26,759 nt of DNA from CAVALG01 sp963630555 (GCA_963630555.1 CAVGND010000025.1:1-26759); one strand, 5' to 3'. Positions 7,396 through 16,481 are shown, counted from the stretch's first letter. Notes: generated from the sequence alone by a model not told the origin. Numbers and translations: made by a program.

Positions 7396-8427
7396 ATGAA
7401 AATAGCATTAGATGCCTTCGGCGGCGATAACGCGCCGAAAGCCGCCGTTGCCGGTGCGGCACTTGCCGTCCGTGAATACGGCGTCAATATAGTTCTCACC
7501 GGGGATGAAAATATAATTAAAAAATGTGCCGCCGATAACGGCATTTCGCTTGACGGCATCGAGATAAGGCACACCCCCGAAGTTTTTTCAATGCACGATA
7601 AACCTACCGATATACTTAAAGCAAAACGCAACACTTCAATGGGCCTGGCATTTGACCTTGTAGCAAACGGCGAGTGTGACGCGTTTTTGTCCGCAGGAAG
7701 CACGGGTGCGGTTGTGGTAGGCGGAACGCTTATAGTCAAGCGTATTAAAGGCGTCAAACGCCCCGCCCTCGGTACGGTTGTACCTGCGCGTGACCGTAAG
7801 TTTATTTTAATGGATATAGGTGCAAATGCCGATTGCCGCCCCGAAACCGTCGCACAGTTCGGCATTATGGCATCCGCTTATATGGAAAAGGTTATGGGTA
7901 TAGAAAATCCCTCCGTAGGACTTTTAAATATAGGAACAGAGGAAACCAAAGGCGGCGAATTACAGTTGGCGTCCTACGCACTGCTTAAAAAAATGCCGAT
8001 TAATTTTATCGGCAACGTGGAGTCAAGGGATCTCCCCGTCGGCGTGTGCGACGCCGTGGTTACGGACGGCTTTACGGGTAATATCGCATTAAAACTCTAT
8101 GAAGGAGTTGCGGGAACTCTTTTGGGTATGATAAAAGAGATAATGTATTCAAAATTAAGGTTTAAAATCGCAGGTGCCCTGCTTAAACCGGGGCTTCGCC
8201 CGCTTAAAGCCAAAACTGATTATTCCGCCGTCGGCGGTGCGCCGCTGCTCGGCGTAAGAAAGCCGGTCATAAAAGCACACGGCTCGTCCGACGCCGTGGC
8301 AATCAAAAATGCAGTGCATCAGGCAATAGTATATTATAACAACGGCGTTACCGACCTTATAGCCGACGGACTGCAAAAATTTACGGATAATTCAGACAAA
8401 GAAGTGAAAACCAATGAAACAACTTGA
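7396..8427 (+). CDS. plsX: Phosphate acyltransferase PlsX
   Basis: This 343-residue enzyme converts acyl-ACP and phosphate into acyl-phosphate, the donor used by PlsY in the first step of phosphatidic acid synthesis; it is peripheral to the membrane. Family marks are IALDAFGGDNAPKAAV at the N-terminus, FLSAGSTGAVVVGG, GNVESRDLPVGVCDAVVTDGFTGN, and a late AYGGAPLLG-like segment read here as VGGAPLLGV. A GGGGTG ribosome-binding site sits at 7384-7389, overlapping the trmFO end. The gene overlaps rnc by 14 nt. In many Firmicutes one or more fab genes and acpP lie between plsX and rnc; here nothing does, so the acyl carrier protein must be encoded elsewhere. No FapR-type operator was recognised. 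Confidence 0.96.
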   Translation: MKIALDAFGGDNAPKAAVAGAALAVREYGVNIVLTGDENIIKKCAADNGISLDGIEIRHTPEVFSMHDKPTDILKAKRNTSMGLAFDLVANGECDAFLSAGSTGAVVVGGTLIVKRIKGVKRPALGTVVPARDRKFILMDIGANADCRPETVAQFGIMASAYMEKVMGIENPSVGLLNIGTEETKGGELQLASYALLKKMPINFIGNVESRDLPVGVCDAVVTDGFTGNIALKLYEGVAGTLLGMIKEIMYSKLRFKIAGALLKPGLRPLKAKTDYSAVGGAPLLGVRKPVIKAHGSSDAVAIKNAVHQAIVYYNNGVTDLIADGLQKFTDNSDKEVKTNETT

Positions 8428-9097
8428 AGAAAATATAGGGTATAGTTTTAAAAATAAAGGCTTGCTTACAAATGCGCTGACCCATTCGTCATATGCAAAC
8501 GAAATGCGGCACGGCGGACATTCAAACGAGCGGCTTGAGTTTTTGGGCGACTCGGTTCTTTCCATAATCGTGTCGGATTATATCTATAAAAGATACCCCG
8601 ACCTGCCCGAAGGGGAATTGACAAAAATACGCGCCTCCCTTGTGTGCGAAAAATCGTTGGCGCAGTTCTCAGCCGAACTGCAAATGGGTGATTTTCTGCT
8701 GCTCGGAAAAGGCGAACAGGCTAACGGCGGTGCCCGCCGCCCCTCAATATTGGCAGACGCGTTTGAGGCTGTCCTTGCCGCAATCTACCTTGACGGCGGT
8801 ATGGAGGTTGCCAGTAAACATGTTATGCGCTTTGTTAAAGCGGAACTTGACAGCAATAATGAATACGAGGCTTTCCACGATTATAAAACCGCCTTGCAGG
8901 AGATTATACAGAAAAACCCCGAAGAAAGCCTGTCTTATGTCCTTGTAAATGAAAGCGGGCCCGAACACAATAAATCCTTTACATTTGAAGTACGCATAAA
9001 TTCCAACACCATCGGCACGGGTACCGGTAAAAGCAAAAAGCAGGCGGAACAACTTGCAGCAAAACAGGCGCTTGAACTGATGGGACAGCGGTTATGA
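8414..9097 (+). CDS. rnc: Ribonuclease III
   Basis: The 227-residue protein cleaves double-stranded RNA, chiefly rRNA precursors. The signature ERLEFLGDSVLS carries E42 and D46, and ADAFEAVLAAIYLDGG carries D115 and E118, so all four catalytic acids are present. A double-stranded RNA-binding domain spans roughly residues 152-225 (DYKTALQEIIQK...KSKKQAEQLAAKQAL). The ATG at 8414 lies inside plsX with only a weak GAAGTG upstream, which suggests translational coupling. It ends in an ATGA overlap with the radical SAM gene. The rnc-...-smc-ftsY order is standard for Firmicutes. Confidence 0.96.
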   Translation: MKQLEENIGYSFKNKGLLTNALTHSSYANEMRHGGHSNERLEFLGDSVLSIIVSDYIYKRYPDLPEGELTKIRASLVCEKSLAQFSAELQMGDFLLLGKGEQANGGARRPSILADAFEAVLAAIYLDGGMEVASKHVMRFVKAELDSNNEYEAFHDYKTALQEIIQKNPEESLSYVLVNESGPEHNKSFTFEVRINSNTIGTGTGKSKKQAEQLAAKQALELMGQRL

Positions 9098-10092
9098 AAA
9101 AACACGCAAACATCTCTTTGTTCGTGCCGCACCGCGGCTGTAAATTCAAATGCACTTTCTGTAATCAGGTCGGCATTACAAGCCATAGCGACGTCCCGCA
9201 CGCAGATGATGTAAAAAAAGCGGTTGAAACGGCTGTTTCTTCACCGAATTATGATGCCGGCAATACCGAACTTGCCTTTTTCGGCGGCAGTTTTACGGCG
9301 ATAGAGCGGGAGTATATGCTTGAACTTTTAAATGCCGCCGAACCGTTTGTAAAAAACGGAACGGTTAAAGGAATAAGGCTTTCGACACGGCCCGATGCCA
9401 TTGACGATAATATACTTACGCTCTTAAAAGAATACGGCGTTACCGCAATCGAACTGGGCGCCCAAAGTATGGATAACAATATTCTCCGACTCAACCGCAG
9501 GGGGCATACCGCAGAAGATGTGGAGCGTGCGTCGGTACTTATCAGGCAATACGGCTTCGAATTGGGATTACAGATGATGACGGGACTGTACGGCAGCAAT
9601 GATGAGAAAGACCTGCAAACGGCGGACAGGCTTATACGCCTCAAACCCCAAACCGCCAGACTATACCCGACTATCGTTATAAAAAATACCGCTCTTGCGG
9701 AACTGTACCGCAAAGGCGCATATGTACCGCAGAGTCTGCAAAGTGCAACAGAACTCTGTGCACATCTGCTTGCTAAGTTCGAAAACGGCGGCGTACGCGT
9801 AATAAGGGTAGGACTGCATTCGGTTTCGCCCGATTCGTATATAGCGGGGCCTTTTCACCCCTCATTCGGCGAACTGTGCGAGGGGGAGAGGTTCTATAAT
9901 GTAATATCGCGCTCCGTCAAAAGCAAAGGCAATTATATCATTTTTGCCAATCCGCGCGATATTTCAAAGGTTACGGGTCAAAGAAAAAATAATATCAAAA
10001 GGTTAAAATTACAGGGCTTTAACTGTGCGGTTTCGGGCGACGGTTCGTTGCCCAAAGGTACAATAAAAATCCAAAGGGTGGATAACAGTTGA
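9094..10092 (+). CDS. Elp3-like radical SAM protein
   Basis: This 332-residue protein carries the radical SAM cluster motif C16-x3-C20-x2-C23 in PHRGCKFKCTFCNQ, followed by AFFGGSFTAI and LSTRPDAID, which are typical SAM-binding strands. The tail segment AGPFHPSFGELCEG recalls the end of the Elp3-type radical SAM domain. There is no acetyltransferase domain after it, so it is shorter than true Elp3. A related gene is commonly found between rnc and smc in Clostridia, but I know of no assigned function. It overlaps rnc and smc by 4 nt each, so it is probably made with them. A role in RNA modification is a guess based on family and neighbours. Confidence 0.85.
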   Translation: MKKHANISLFVPHRGCKFKCTFCNQVGITSHSDVPHADDVKKAVETAVSSPNYDAGNTELAFFGGSFTAIEREYMLELLNAAEPFVKNGTVKGIRLSTRPDAIDDNILTLLKEYGVTAIELGAQSMDNNILRLNRRGHTAEDVERASVLIRQYGFELGLQMMTGLYGSNDEKDLQTADRLIRLKPQTARLYPTIVIKNTALAELYRKGAYVPQSLQSATELCAHLLAKFENGGVRVIRVGLHSVSPDSYIAGPFHPSFGELCEGERFYNVISRSVKSKGNYIIFANPRDISKVTGQRKNNIKRLKLQGFNCAVSGDGSLPKGTIKIQRVDNS

Positions 10093-13000
10093 TTTTAAAA
10101 ACTATCGAAATTCAGGGATTTAAATCATTTGCGGATAAAACGGTTTTGCAGTTCGGCAAGGGCGTTACTGCCGTTGTCGGCCCCAACGGCAGCGGGAAAA
10201 GCAATATTTCGGATGCGGTGCGTTGGGTGCTTGGCGAGCAGTCAACAAAAAATCTCCGTGGTCAAAGTATGGAGGATGTTATATTCGGCGGCACGGTAAC
10301 ACGCCGCCCACAAGGCTTTGCCGAAGTTACCCTGACTATAGATAATTCCGACCGTTCGCTGAATTTTGACAGTGATACGGTAGCCGTTACAAGGCGGTAT
10401 TACCGTTCGCACGAGAGCGAATATCTTATCAATAAGGCGATAGTGCGCCTTAAAGACGTAAACGAACTGTTTATGGATACCGGCGTCGGCCGCGACGGTT
10501 ATTCGATGATAGGGCAGGGCAAGATAGACAGTATCGTAAGTTCTCGTTCGGATGAGCGGCGCGAAATGTTCGAAGAAGCCGCAGGTATATCAAAATACCG
10601 TTACCGCAAGACCGAGGCACAGCGCAAACTTTCCCAGGCAGACGATAACCTCGTCCGCCTTAACGATATTGCCGATGAACTTAAAAACAGGGTGGGACCC
10701 CTTAAATCACAAAGCGAAAAAGCCGCAAAATTTTTAGAATTGTCAGAGCAGAAAAAAGAACTGGACATAGGCATATGGCTTTATAATCTTGATAGGCATA
10801 ACGAACTGCTGCGTGAGCAGGAGCATAAAATAATGCTTGCCAAAAATCAGTATGCGGAACTTGAAAATCAGTTGAGTTCCATGGCGGAAAATATTGAAAA
10901 AAGTTCCGCGGATTCAACTAAAATTACGGAAAATATCGAGCAGATACGCTTAAAGCGTTCATCGCTTGAAGAAAGTATTACAAGGATTAATGGCGAGATT
11001 GCCCTTCTCAAAAACTCTGCCGAGCATAACCGCGAGTCGGCTGAAAATATGACTGCGGAGATAGCCGATATCGAAAATTCAGGCGCCGCCGCTGAGGAGG
11101 AAATTAAAAAATATCAGGAATCGGCAGAATTGAAAAATGCCGCCGCCGCGCGGATCGATGATGAAATAAAAGGCCTTGAGACCTCTTTTAACGAACTTTT
11201 ACTAAGCAGCGAGAATATTTCAAACGAAATTGAAAACCTTATGAAAAAACTGTCCGAAATTTCTGCCGCATTGTCGGAAAATGAGGTCGCAACCGTTACC
11301 GCACGTTCCTCAGCCGCAGAAATTGAACAGCGACGTAAAAATATAACCTCTGCCCTGACGGCAGGCGAAAATGAACGCAGCCGCCTTGAAAAGGAAATGG
11401 AGGAACTTGACAAAGCACTTAAATCGGCTGACGAAATAATATCCGATTGCAAAAATTCGCTTGACGGATACAAAAAACTGCACGGTATAAAAGCAGCGGC
11501 GTTGGAAGAAAAGAAAACCGCCGCCGAAACCGCGCGGCTGGATACAGAGGCAAAACGCCGCCGTATCGCAATACTGTCCGACCTGCAAAAGAATATGGAC
11601 GGTTTTAACCATTCGGTAAAGGCTGTCATAAAAGATGCCGAAAAGGGGATTTTGCGCGGCGTGATAGGCACCGTGAATACGGTAATAACGGTAAAAAAAG
11701 AGCATATCGGCGCAATCGAAGTCGCACTCGGGAACGCATTGCAGGATATCGTGGTTGAAACCGAAGAGGATGCAAAGCGCGCTATAAATTATCTTAAAAA
11801 AGGCAGCCGCGGCCGTGCCACATTCTTGCCCGTTTCTTCCATAATCGGCAAAACCCTTGACGAGTATGATATCAAGGAAGCCTACGGTTACATAGCCCCT
11901 GCCTGCGATTTGGTGGAGTGCGACAAAAAATATCGTGAAATTATAAAATCCCTGCTCGGCAGAATAGCCGTAACCGAAGATCTTGACTCCGCCGTTGCCA
12001 TGGCAAAGAAAAACAAGTATAAATTTAAAGTCGTCACACTGGATGGTCAGGTGGTAAATGCCGGCGGATCGCTCACCGGCGGATCGCTCGTCAAAAATGC
12101 GGGTATACTGGGGCGTGAGGGCGAGATTAAACGCCTTACCGACGAACTTTCAAAGGACGAAAAAAAGTATAACGAGTTGACTTCGGCGCTTGAAGCCGCA
12201 AAGTCGGATCTTGCCAAACTTGACGCTGCCATTACTGCGGCAAACGCCGAATTGGCAAATTCGCAAGAGGATAAAATCCGCGTTTTGGGTGAAATTAAAC
12301 GCGTAGGCGAACAACAGAAATTCAACGAAAAATCATTGTCAGAACTTGAAAATGAGGACGCTGCGCTCGGCACCAGACTTTCCGATTTGCAGCAGAAAAT
12401 GTCGGATAACAGCGGCGTTGCCCAAAAACTTTTATCGGATAAAAACAGCGTGCAGACCGAGATTGAAAAAATGACGGCAGGGCGCGACGATATTACCGCC
12501 AAGCGTGAGGAACTCAATAAAAAAGTTACCGAATTGCGCCTGCAATCGGTCACCGCCAAAAAAGACGCCGAAGCGATAGCGTTAACCGTCAAAAATATAA
12601 GGGCAGCCGCCGACGGCAGAGCAGAGCGAATAGAATCCCTCAAGTCGGCAATCGCCGAACTTGAAACCAAAAATACCGAACTGGATGCAGTCATCGCCGC
12701 CAAAAACGGGGATATAGAACTTAACCGCCGTAATGCGGAATTATTGGAGCACGATGTTGAAGAAATGCAAAAACACCGTGAGGAACTGGAAGCGAACGCC
12801 CGAAAACTTCGTGACGGCGAGCGTGAAAAGGTGCTTGACCGTGAAAAACTCAGCAAAGAGGTCGCACGGCTTGAAGAACGCCGCGAAAATATGCTCCGCG
12901 ATTATGACGAAATAATTAAAAAATTATTTGATGAATACGAACTTACAAGGGCGGAAGCCGAAAAAACAGGCATAAAAATCGACGGGATAAGCGAGGCGCG

Positions 13001-13664
13001 ACGCTCCCTTGCCGAAATAAAGGGTAAAATAAAGGCACTCGGCACCGTTAATGTTGCCGCTATTGAAGAATATAAAGAGGTAAGCGAGCGCTACGGCTTT
13101 ATGAAAGACCAGATAGACGATATTGAAAAATCGCGGCGCGAACTTTCAAAACTCATAAACGGACTTACAGAGCAGATGAAGCAAAAATTTGCCGACGGTT
13201 TTGCAAAGATCAGCGCGGATTTTTCAAAAACATTTTCGGAACTTTTCGGCGGCGGCAAAGGAGAACTTGCCTTGACCGACCCCGAAAATATACTTGAAAG
13301 CGGAATAGAAATAAATGTAAAACTTCCGGGCAAAAATGTCCCGAGCATCGACGCGCTGTCGGGCGGTGAAAAGGCGCTTATAGCCATTGCGATTTATTTT
13401 TCGATTATGCGTGTTTCCCCTCCGCCGTTCTGCTTTTTGGACGAGGTCGATACCGCACTTGACGATATAAATGTTGAGCGTTTTGCGGATTATATGCACC
13501 GTTCCGAATTCGGCACGCAGTTTATCTGCGTTACCCACCGCCGAGGAACAATGGAAGCCGCCGATATGCTTTACGGCGTAACAATGCAGGAAAAAGGCGT
13601 TACCAAATTGCTGCAACTCAATGTTGAGGAACTTGTAAGAACGCTTAATTTGAGTAATAACTGA
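10089..13664 (+). CDS. smc: Chromosome segregation/condensation ATPase SMC
   Basis: The 1191-residue protein is the ATPase of the SMC-ScpAB complex that loops and segregates the chromosome. The head halves are split as expected: Walker A GPNGSGKS at residues 31-38, the ABC signature LSGGEKAL at 1090, and Walker B FCFLDEVDTALDD with D1118 and E1119. Two long coiled-coil arms rich in Glu, Lys and Ala flank a hinge around residues 515-660 (RGVIGTVNTVI...GGSLTGGS). It starts at a TTG at 10089 within a TTGA overlap, with GGGTGG upstream; the family N-terminus ILKTIEIQGFKSF begins right there, so the rare start is secure. scpA and scpB are not in the window. Confidence 0.97.
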   Translation: MILKTIEIQGFKSFADKTVLQFGKGVTAVVGPNGSGKSNISDAVRWVLGEQSTKNLRGQSMEDVIFGGTVTRRPQGFAEVTLTIDNSDRSLNFDSDTVAVTRRYYRSHESEYLINKAIVRLKDVNELFMDTGVGRDGYSMIGQGKIDSIVSSRSDERREMFEEAAGISKYRYRKTEAQRKLSQADDNLVRLNDIADELKNRVGPLKSQSEKAAKFLELSEQKKELDIGIWLYNLDRHNELLREQEHKIMLAKNQYAELENQLSSMAENIEKSSADSTKITENIEQIRLKRSSLEESITRINGEIALLKNSAEHNRESAENMTAEIADIENSGAAAEEEIKKYQESAELKNAAAARIDDEIKGLETSFNELLLSSENISNEIENLMKKLSEISAALSENEVATVTARSSAAEIEQRRKNITSALTAGENERSRLEKEMEELDKALKSADEIISDCKNSLDGYKKLHGIKAAALEEKKTAAETARLDTEAKRRRIAILSDLQKNMDGFNHSVKAVIKDAEKGILRGVIGTVNTVITVKKEHIGAIEVALGNALQDIVVETEEDAKRAINYLKKGSRGRATFLPVSSIIGKTLDEYDIKEAYGYIAPACDLVECDKKYREIIKSLLGRIAVTEDLDSAVAMAKKNKYKFKVVTLDGQVVNAGGSLTGGSLVKNAGILGREGEIKRLTDELSKDEKKYNELTSALEAAKSDLAKLDAAITAANAELANSQEDKIRVLGEIKRVGEQQKFNEKSLSELENEDAALGTRLSDLQQKMSDNSGVAQKLLSDKNSVQTEIEKMTAGRDDITAKREELNKKVTELRLQSVTAKKDAEAIALTVKNIRAAADGRAERIESLKSAIAELETKNTELDAVIAAKNGDIELNRRNAELLEHDVEEMQKHREELEANARKLRDGEREKVLDREKLSKEVARLEERRENMLRDYDEIIKKLFDEYELTRAEAEKTGIKIDGISEARRSLAEIKGKIKALGTVNVAAIEEYKEVSERYGFMKDQIDDIEKSRRELSKLINGLTEQMKQKFADGFAKISADFSKTFSELFGGGKGELALTDPENILESGIEINVKLPGKNVPSIDALSGGEKALIAIAIYFSIMRVSPPPFCFLDEVDTALDDINVERFADYMHRSEFGTQFICVTHRRGTMEAADMLYGVTMQEKGVTKLLQLNVEELVRTLNLSNN

Positions 13665-13683
13665 TAAGGCAGGTATAATATAA

Positions 13684-14613
13684 ATGGGAATTTTCAGTAA
13701 AATATCCGAGGGGCTAAAAAAGACCCGAACCTCAATTTCCGGTGCGCTTACCGGCTTTTTAAACAGTTTTACAAAAATAGACGAAGAACTGTTTGAAGAA
13801 CTTGAAGAGATACTTATAACCTGCGATATAGGCGTTGCCACATCACAGTATATATGCGAACAACTGCGCCAAAAGGTTAAGGAAAACGGCGTTAAAGACC
13901 CGTCGCTTATCAAGCAGATGCTGCGTGACGTTATATCCGAAATTCTTGAGGGCGACCATTCTCTTAAACTCGATACAACACCGTCGGTCGTGCTTGTAAT
14001 AGGGGTCAACGGCGTCGGAAAAACCACCACTATAGGCAAACTTGCAAACAATCTTAAAAACGGCGGCAAAAGCGTTATCCTCGGTGCAGCCGACACCTTC
14101 CGTGCCGCCGCCATAGACCAATTGCAGGTCTGGGCGGACAGAGTGGGCGCCGATATTATAAAAAGTAACGAAGGTGCCGATCCGGCGTCGGTCATATTTG
14201 ATACCGTTACAGCCGCAAAGGCAAGAAAAAAAGACGTAGTTATCTGCGATACCGCAGGCAGGCTTCACAATAAAAAGAATTTGATGGATGAACTCGGCAA
14301 AATAAACCGTGTGATTCGCCGCGAACTGCCCGAAGCATGTGTGGAAACGCTTTTGGTGCTTGACGCAACCACGGGTCAAAACGCCGTTAATCAGACCAAA
14401 GAATTTATGAACGTCTGCGATATAACCGGCATTGTGCTTACTAAACTTGACGGTACGGCGCGCGGAGGAATAGTCATTGCAATAAATCACGAACTCGGCA
14501 TTCCGGTTAAATATATCGGCGTGGGCGAGGGGATTGACGATTTGCAGCCGTTTGATACGCGCGAATTTACCGACTCACTTTTTGAAAACACCAACGATGG
14601 GGGAAATGACTGA
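13684..14613 (+). CDS. ftsY: Signal recognition particle receptor FtsY
   Basis: The 309-residue GTPase is the membrane-associated receptor that docks SRP-ribosome complexes at the Sec translocon. N and G domains are complete: GVNGVGKT at residues 107-114, DTFRAAAIDQL, DTAGRLHNKKNLMDEL from residue 189 and TKLDGTARGG from residue 253. The acidic N-terminal A domain of E. coli FtsY is missing, as in many Firmicutes. It starts 19 nt after smc with AAGGCAGG upstream. In Bacillus, ylxM and ffh follow ftsY; here yhbY follows directly with a 1-nt overlap, so ffh lies elsewhere. Confidence 0.96.
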   Translation: MGIFSKISEGLKKTRTSISGALTGFLNSFTKIDEELFEELEEILITCDIGVATSQYICEQLRQKVKENGVKDPSLIKQMLRDVISEILEGDHSLKLDTTPSVVLVIGVNGVGKTTTIGKLANNLKNGGKSVILGAADTFRAAAIDQLQVWADRVGADIIKSNEGADPASVIFDTVTAAKARKKDVVICDTAGRLHNKKNLMDELGKINRVIRRELPEACVETLLVLDATTGQNAVNQTKEFMNVCDITGIVLTKLDGTARGGIVIAINHELGIPVKYIGVGEGIDDLQPFDTREFTDSLFENTNDGGND

Positions 14614-14912
14614 TGCTTACAAGCAAACAAAGGGCGCAGTTGCGCTCAATGGCTAACGATCTGCCTGCCGTTTTTCAGGTCGGCAAAGGCGGAATTAACG
14701 ACCAACTTATCCGCCAAACCGACGAATTGCTGGATCTTCGCGAACTTATAAAACTAAGCGTCCTTGAAACCAGCGGAATGACCGCAAGACAGGCGGCTGA
14801 CGAAATAGGCAAGGCGACCTCCGCAAATGTAGTGCAGGTAATCGGCAGAAAATTTGTGCTTTACAGAAAAAGCCGCAAAAAGGAAAATGTGAAAATAGTT
14901 TTGGTGAAATAA
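14613..14912 (+). CDS. yhbY: YhbY family (CRM domain) RNA-binding protein
   Basis: This 99-residue protein is a stand-alone CRS1/YhbY (CRM) domain of the kind associated with the pre-50S ribosomal subunit in bacteria. It shows the family opening LTSKQRAQLRSMANDLPAVFQVGKGGI, with the GxxG-like loop GKGG, and a Lys/Arg-rich end (KFVLYRKSRKK). It begins inside the ftsY stop codon (TGATG) and ends in a TAATG overlap with nadD, so it is almost certainly translationally coupled to both. The yhbY-nadD-yqeK-rsfS order is conserved in Firmicutes. Confidence 0.92.
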   Translation: MLTSKQRAQLRSMANDLPAVFQVGKGGINDQLIRQTDELLDLRELIKLSVLETSGMTARQAADEIGKATSANVVQVIGRKFVLYRKSRKKENVKIVLVK

Positions 14913-15526
14913 TGAAAAAAACTGTTATTTTCGGCGGAACATTCAACCCCGTGCATTTGGGCCACGAGGCTATGCTGCGTGCCGCCGCCGCCTTGCCGGA
15001 TGCTGATGAGGTCTGGCTTATGCCCGATAACAAACCTCCGCATAAGGATACCGGCAACGAACTCGCTTCGGGCAGCGACCGATATAATATGTGCCTATTG
15101 GCGGCAGAGGGTGTAAAAAACGCCTCGGTTTCCGATCACGAACTTAAAAAAAGCGGAAAAAGTTATACGGTGGATACCCTTTTCGAGTTAAAATCGGCTT
15201 ACCCCGATAAAGAATTTGCCATAGTCGTCGGCGGTGATATGCTTATCGGGTTTGATGTTTGCTGGTACAGATATGAGGATATATTAAAATGTGCGTCGGT
15301 TATTGCCTTTGAAAGGCAGGGTGAAAACTCCGACGAGTTCGGGCGAAAATTTAAAAAATTAAGGCAGATGGGCGCGGATATAACGGTGCTCCGTAATGAT
15401 ATTCCGCCTGTTTCTTCAAGCGAGATACGCCGCCGCCTGCAACGGGGAGAGAGTACCGAAGGACTTTTAAATAAAAAAGTCGCCGAATATATAAATTTGC
15501 ACGGGCTGTACCGTGACGGGAGATGA
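14912..15526 (+). CDS. nadD: Nicotinate-nucleotide adenylyltransferase NadD
   Basis: The 204-residue enzyme joins nicotinate mononucleotide and ATP to form deamido-NAD, an essential step of NAD synthesis. The nucleotidyltransferase motif GGTFNPVHLGH is at residues 8-18 with H15 and H18, and the second ATP-binding motif appears as SSSEIRRRL near the C-terminus (the usual ISSTxIR). Length is normal. It is tightly packed, with 1 nt shared with yhbY and an ATGA overlap with yqeK, the usual partner gene. Confidence 0.96.
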   Translation: MKKTVIFGGTFNPVHLGHEAMLRAAAALPDADEVWLMPDNKPPHKDTGNELASGSDRYNMCLLAAEGVKNASVSDHELKKSGKSYTVDTLFELKSAYPDKEFAIVVGGDMLIGFDVCWYRYEDILKCASVIAFERQGENSDEFGRKFKKLRQMGADITVLRNDIPPVSSSEIRRRLQRGESTEGLLNKKVAEYINLHGLYRDGR

Positions 15527-16119
15527 CAACGGTGGAATTTGAGAAATATATACAACTCGCCCGGGAACTTGAAACCCCGAAAAGATTTCATCATTCGATG
15601 TGCGTTGCCGAAAAGGCACGTGCCCTTGCCGAAAAATACGGCGGCTGCGACCCCGATAAAGCATACCTTGCCGGGATATTGCACGATATAATGAAAAATA
15701 AAAGTAAAGATTATCTGTTGAGTTTGTTTGCAAAATTTGATATAATACTTGACGATGTGGAACAGCGCGCCGAAAAACTGTGGCACGCAATAGCGGGTGC
15801 GGCTTATATAAAATTTGAATTGGGCATTGACGATTCCGAATTGATTGACGCCGTTCGTTACCATACAACCGCCAAACCGGAAATGAGCGTCCTTTGCAAA
15901 ATCCTCTATGTTGCCGATTTCACATCTGAAGACCGTGACTACGAAGGCGTTGAAGATGTAAGATGTGCAGCGGATGAAAATATTAATAAAGCAGTTTATA
16001 TCGGCTTGCAATTTACGGTGGTCGACCTTGCCGAAAGAAATCTGCCCATCCATAAAGACACGCTTTTTGCGTATAATAAATACACCTGTTTTGCAGGCGT
16101 GGGGGAGAATGTTGAATGA
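15523..16119 (+). CDS. yqeK: YqeK-type HD-domain Ap4A hydrolase
   Basis: This 198-residue HD-superfamily protein matches YqeK, reported as a symmetrical diadenosine tetraphosphate hydrolase that splits Ap4A into two ADP. Metal-binding residues are visible in RFHHSMCVAEKA (H23/H24), AYLAGILHDIMKN (H54, D55) and the later HAIAGAAYI and RYHTTA segments. The start at 15523 is the ATGA overlap with nadD. An ATGA overlap also joins it to rsfS. In several Firmicutes yqeK is next to nadD, sometimes fused; here they remain separate. Confidence 0.92.
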   Translation: MTTVEFEKYIQLARELETPKRFHHSMCVAEKARALAEKYGGCDPDKAYLAGILHDIMKNKSKDYLLSLFAKFDIILDDVEQRAEKLWHAIAGAAYIKFELGIDDSELIDAVRYHTTAKPEMSVLCKILYVADFTSEDRDYEGVEDVRCAADENINKAVYIGLQFTVVDLAERNLPIHKDTLFAYNKYTCFAGVGENVE

Positions 16120-16481
16120 AAACCAACGAAATTTTAAAAACAGCAGTAAAAGAACTTGATGAACGCAAGGCGTTTGATATAAAGGCAATAAAGATTGACG
16201 GGATTACCGAGTTGGCTGACTATTTCGTCATCGCAACGGCAACTTCGTCAACTCATGTCAGGGCACTGTCGGATTATGTTGAAGACAAACTTTCCGCCGC
16301 CGGGACAGAGCCGCACCATAAAGAAACACGCGCGAACGATTGGATGCTTTTGGATTACGGCGACGTTGTCGTTCATATTTTTGACCGTAAGGCGCGCGAG
16401 TTTTACGACCTTGACCGTATGTGGGCGGACGGCGAAACGGTGGATATAAATGTGTTGTTACAAAGCGGCACGGAGGATTGA
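16116..16481 (+). CDS. rsfS: Ribosomal silencing factor RsfS
   Basis: The 121-residue protein is the RsfS/Iojap factor that binds ribosomal protein uL14 and blocks joining of 50S and 30S subunits when nutrients are low. The family core is intact: KAFDIKAIKIDGITELADYF, VRALSDYVEDKL, RANDWMLLDYGDVVVHIFD and REFYDLDRMWADGE. It begins in an ATGA overlap with yqeK and ends 5 nt before leuS. Its final codons also supply the GGAGG ribosome-binding site for leuS. Confidence 0.95.
   Translation: MKTNEILKTAVKELDERKAFDIKAIKIDGITELADYFVIATATSSTHVRALSDYVEDKLSAAGTEPHHKETRANDWMLLDYGDVVVHIFDRKAREFYDLDRMWADGETVDINVLLQSGTED

Noticed and set aside
12047..12856. A 269-residue Ser-rich minus-strand open frame
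   Set aside because: It is antisense to the SMC coiled coil; the Ser/Phe richness is the complement of Glu/Lys/Ala codons.
13224..14195. A 323-residue minus-strand open frame
   Set aside because: It crosses the end of smc and most of ftsY on the opposite strand, both of which are secure genes.
15199..16188. A 329-residue minus-strand open frame
   Set aside because: It is antisense to nadD, yqeK and rsfS and shows no recognisable motif or start signal.
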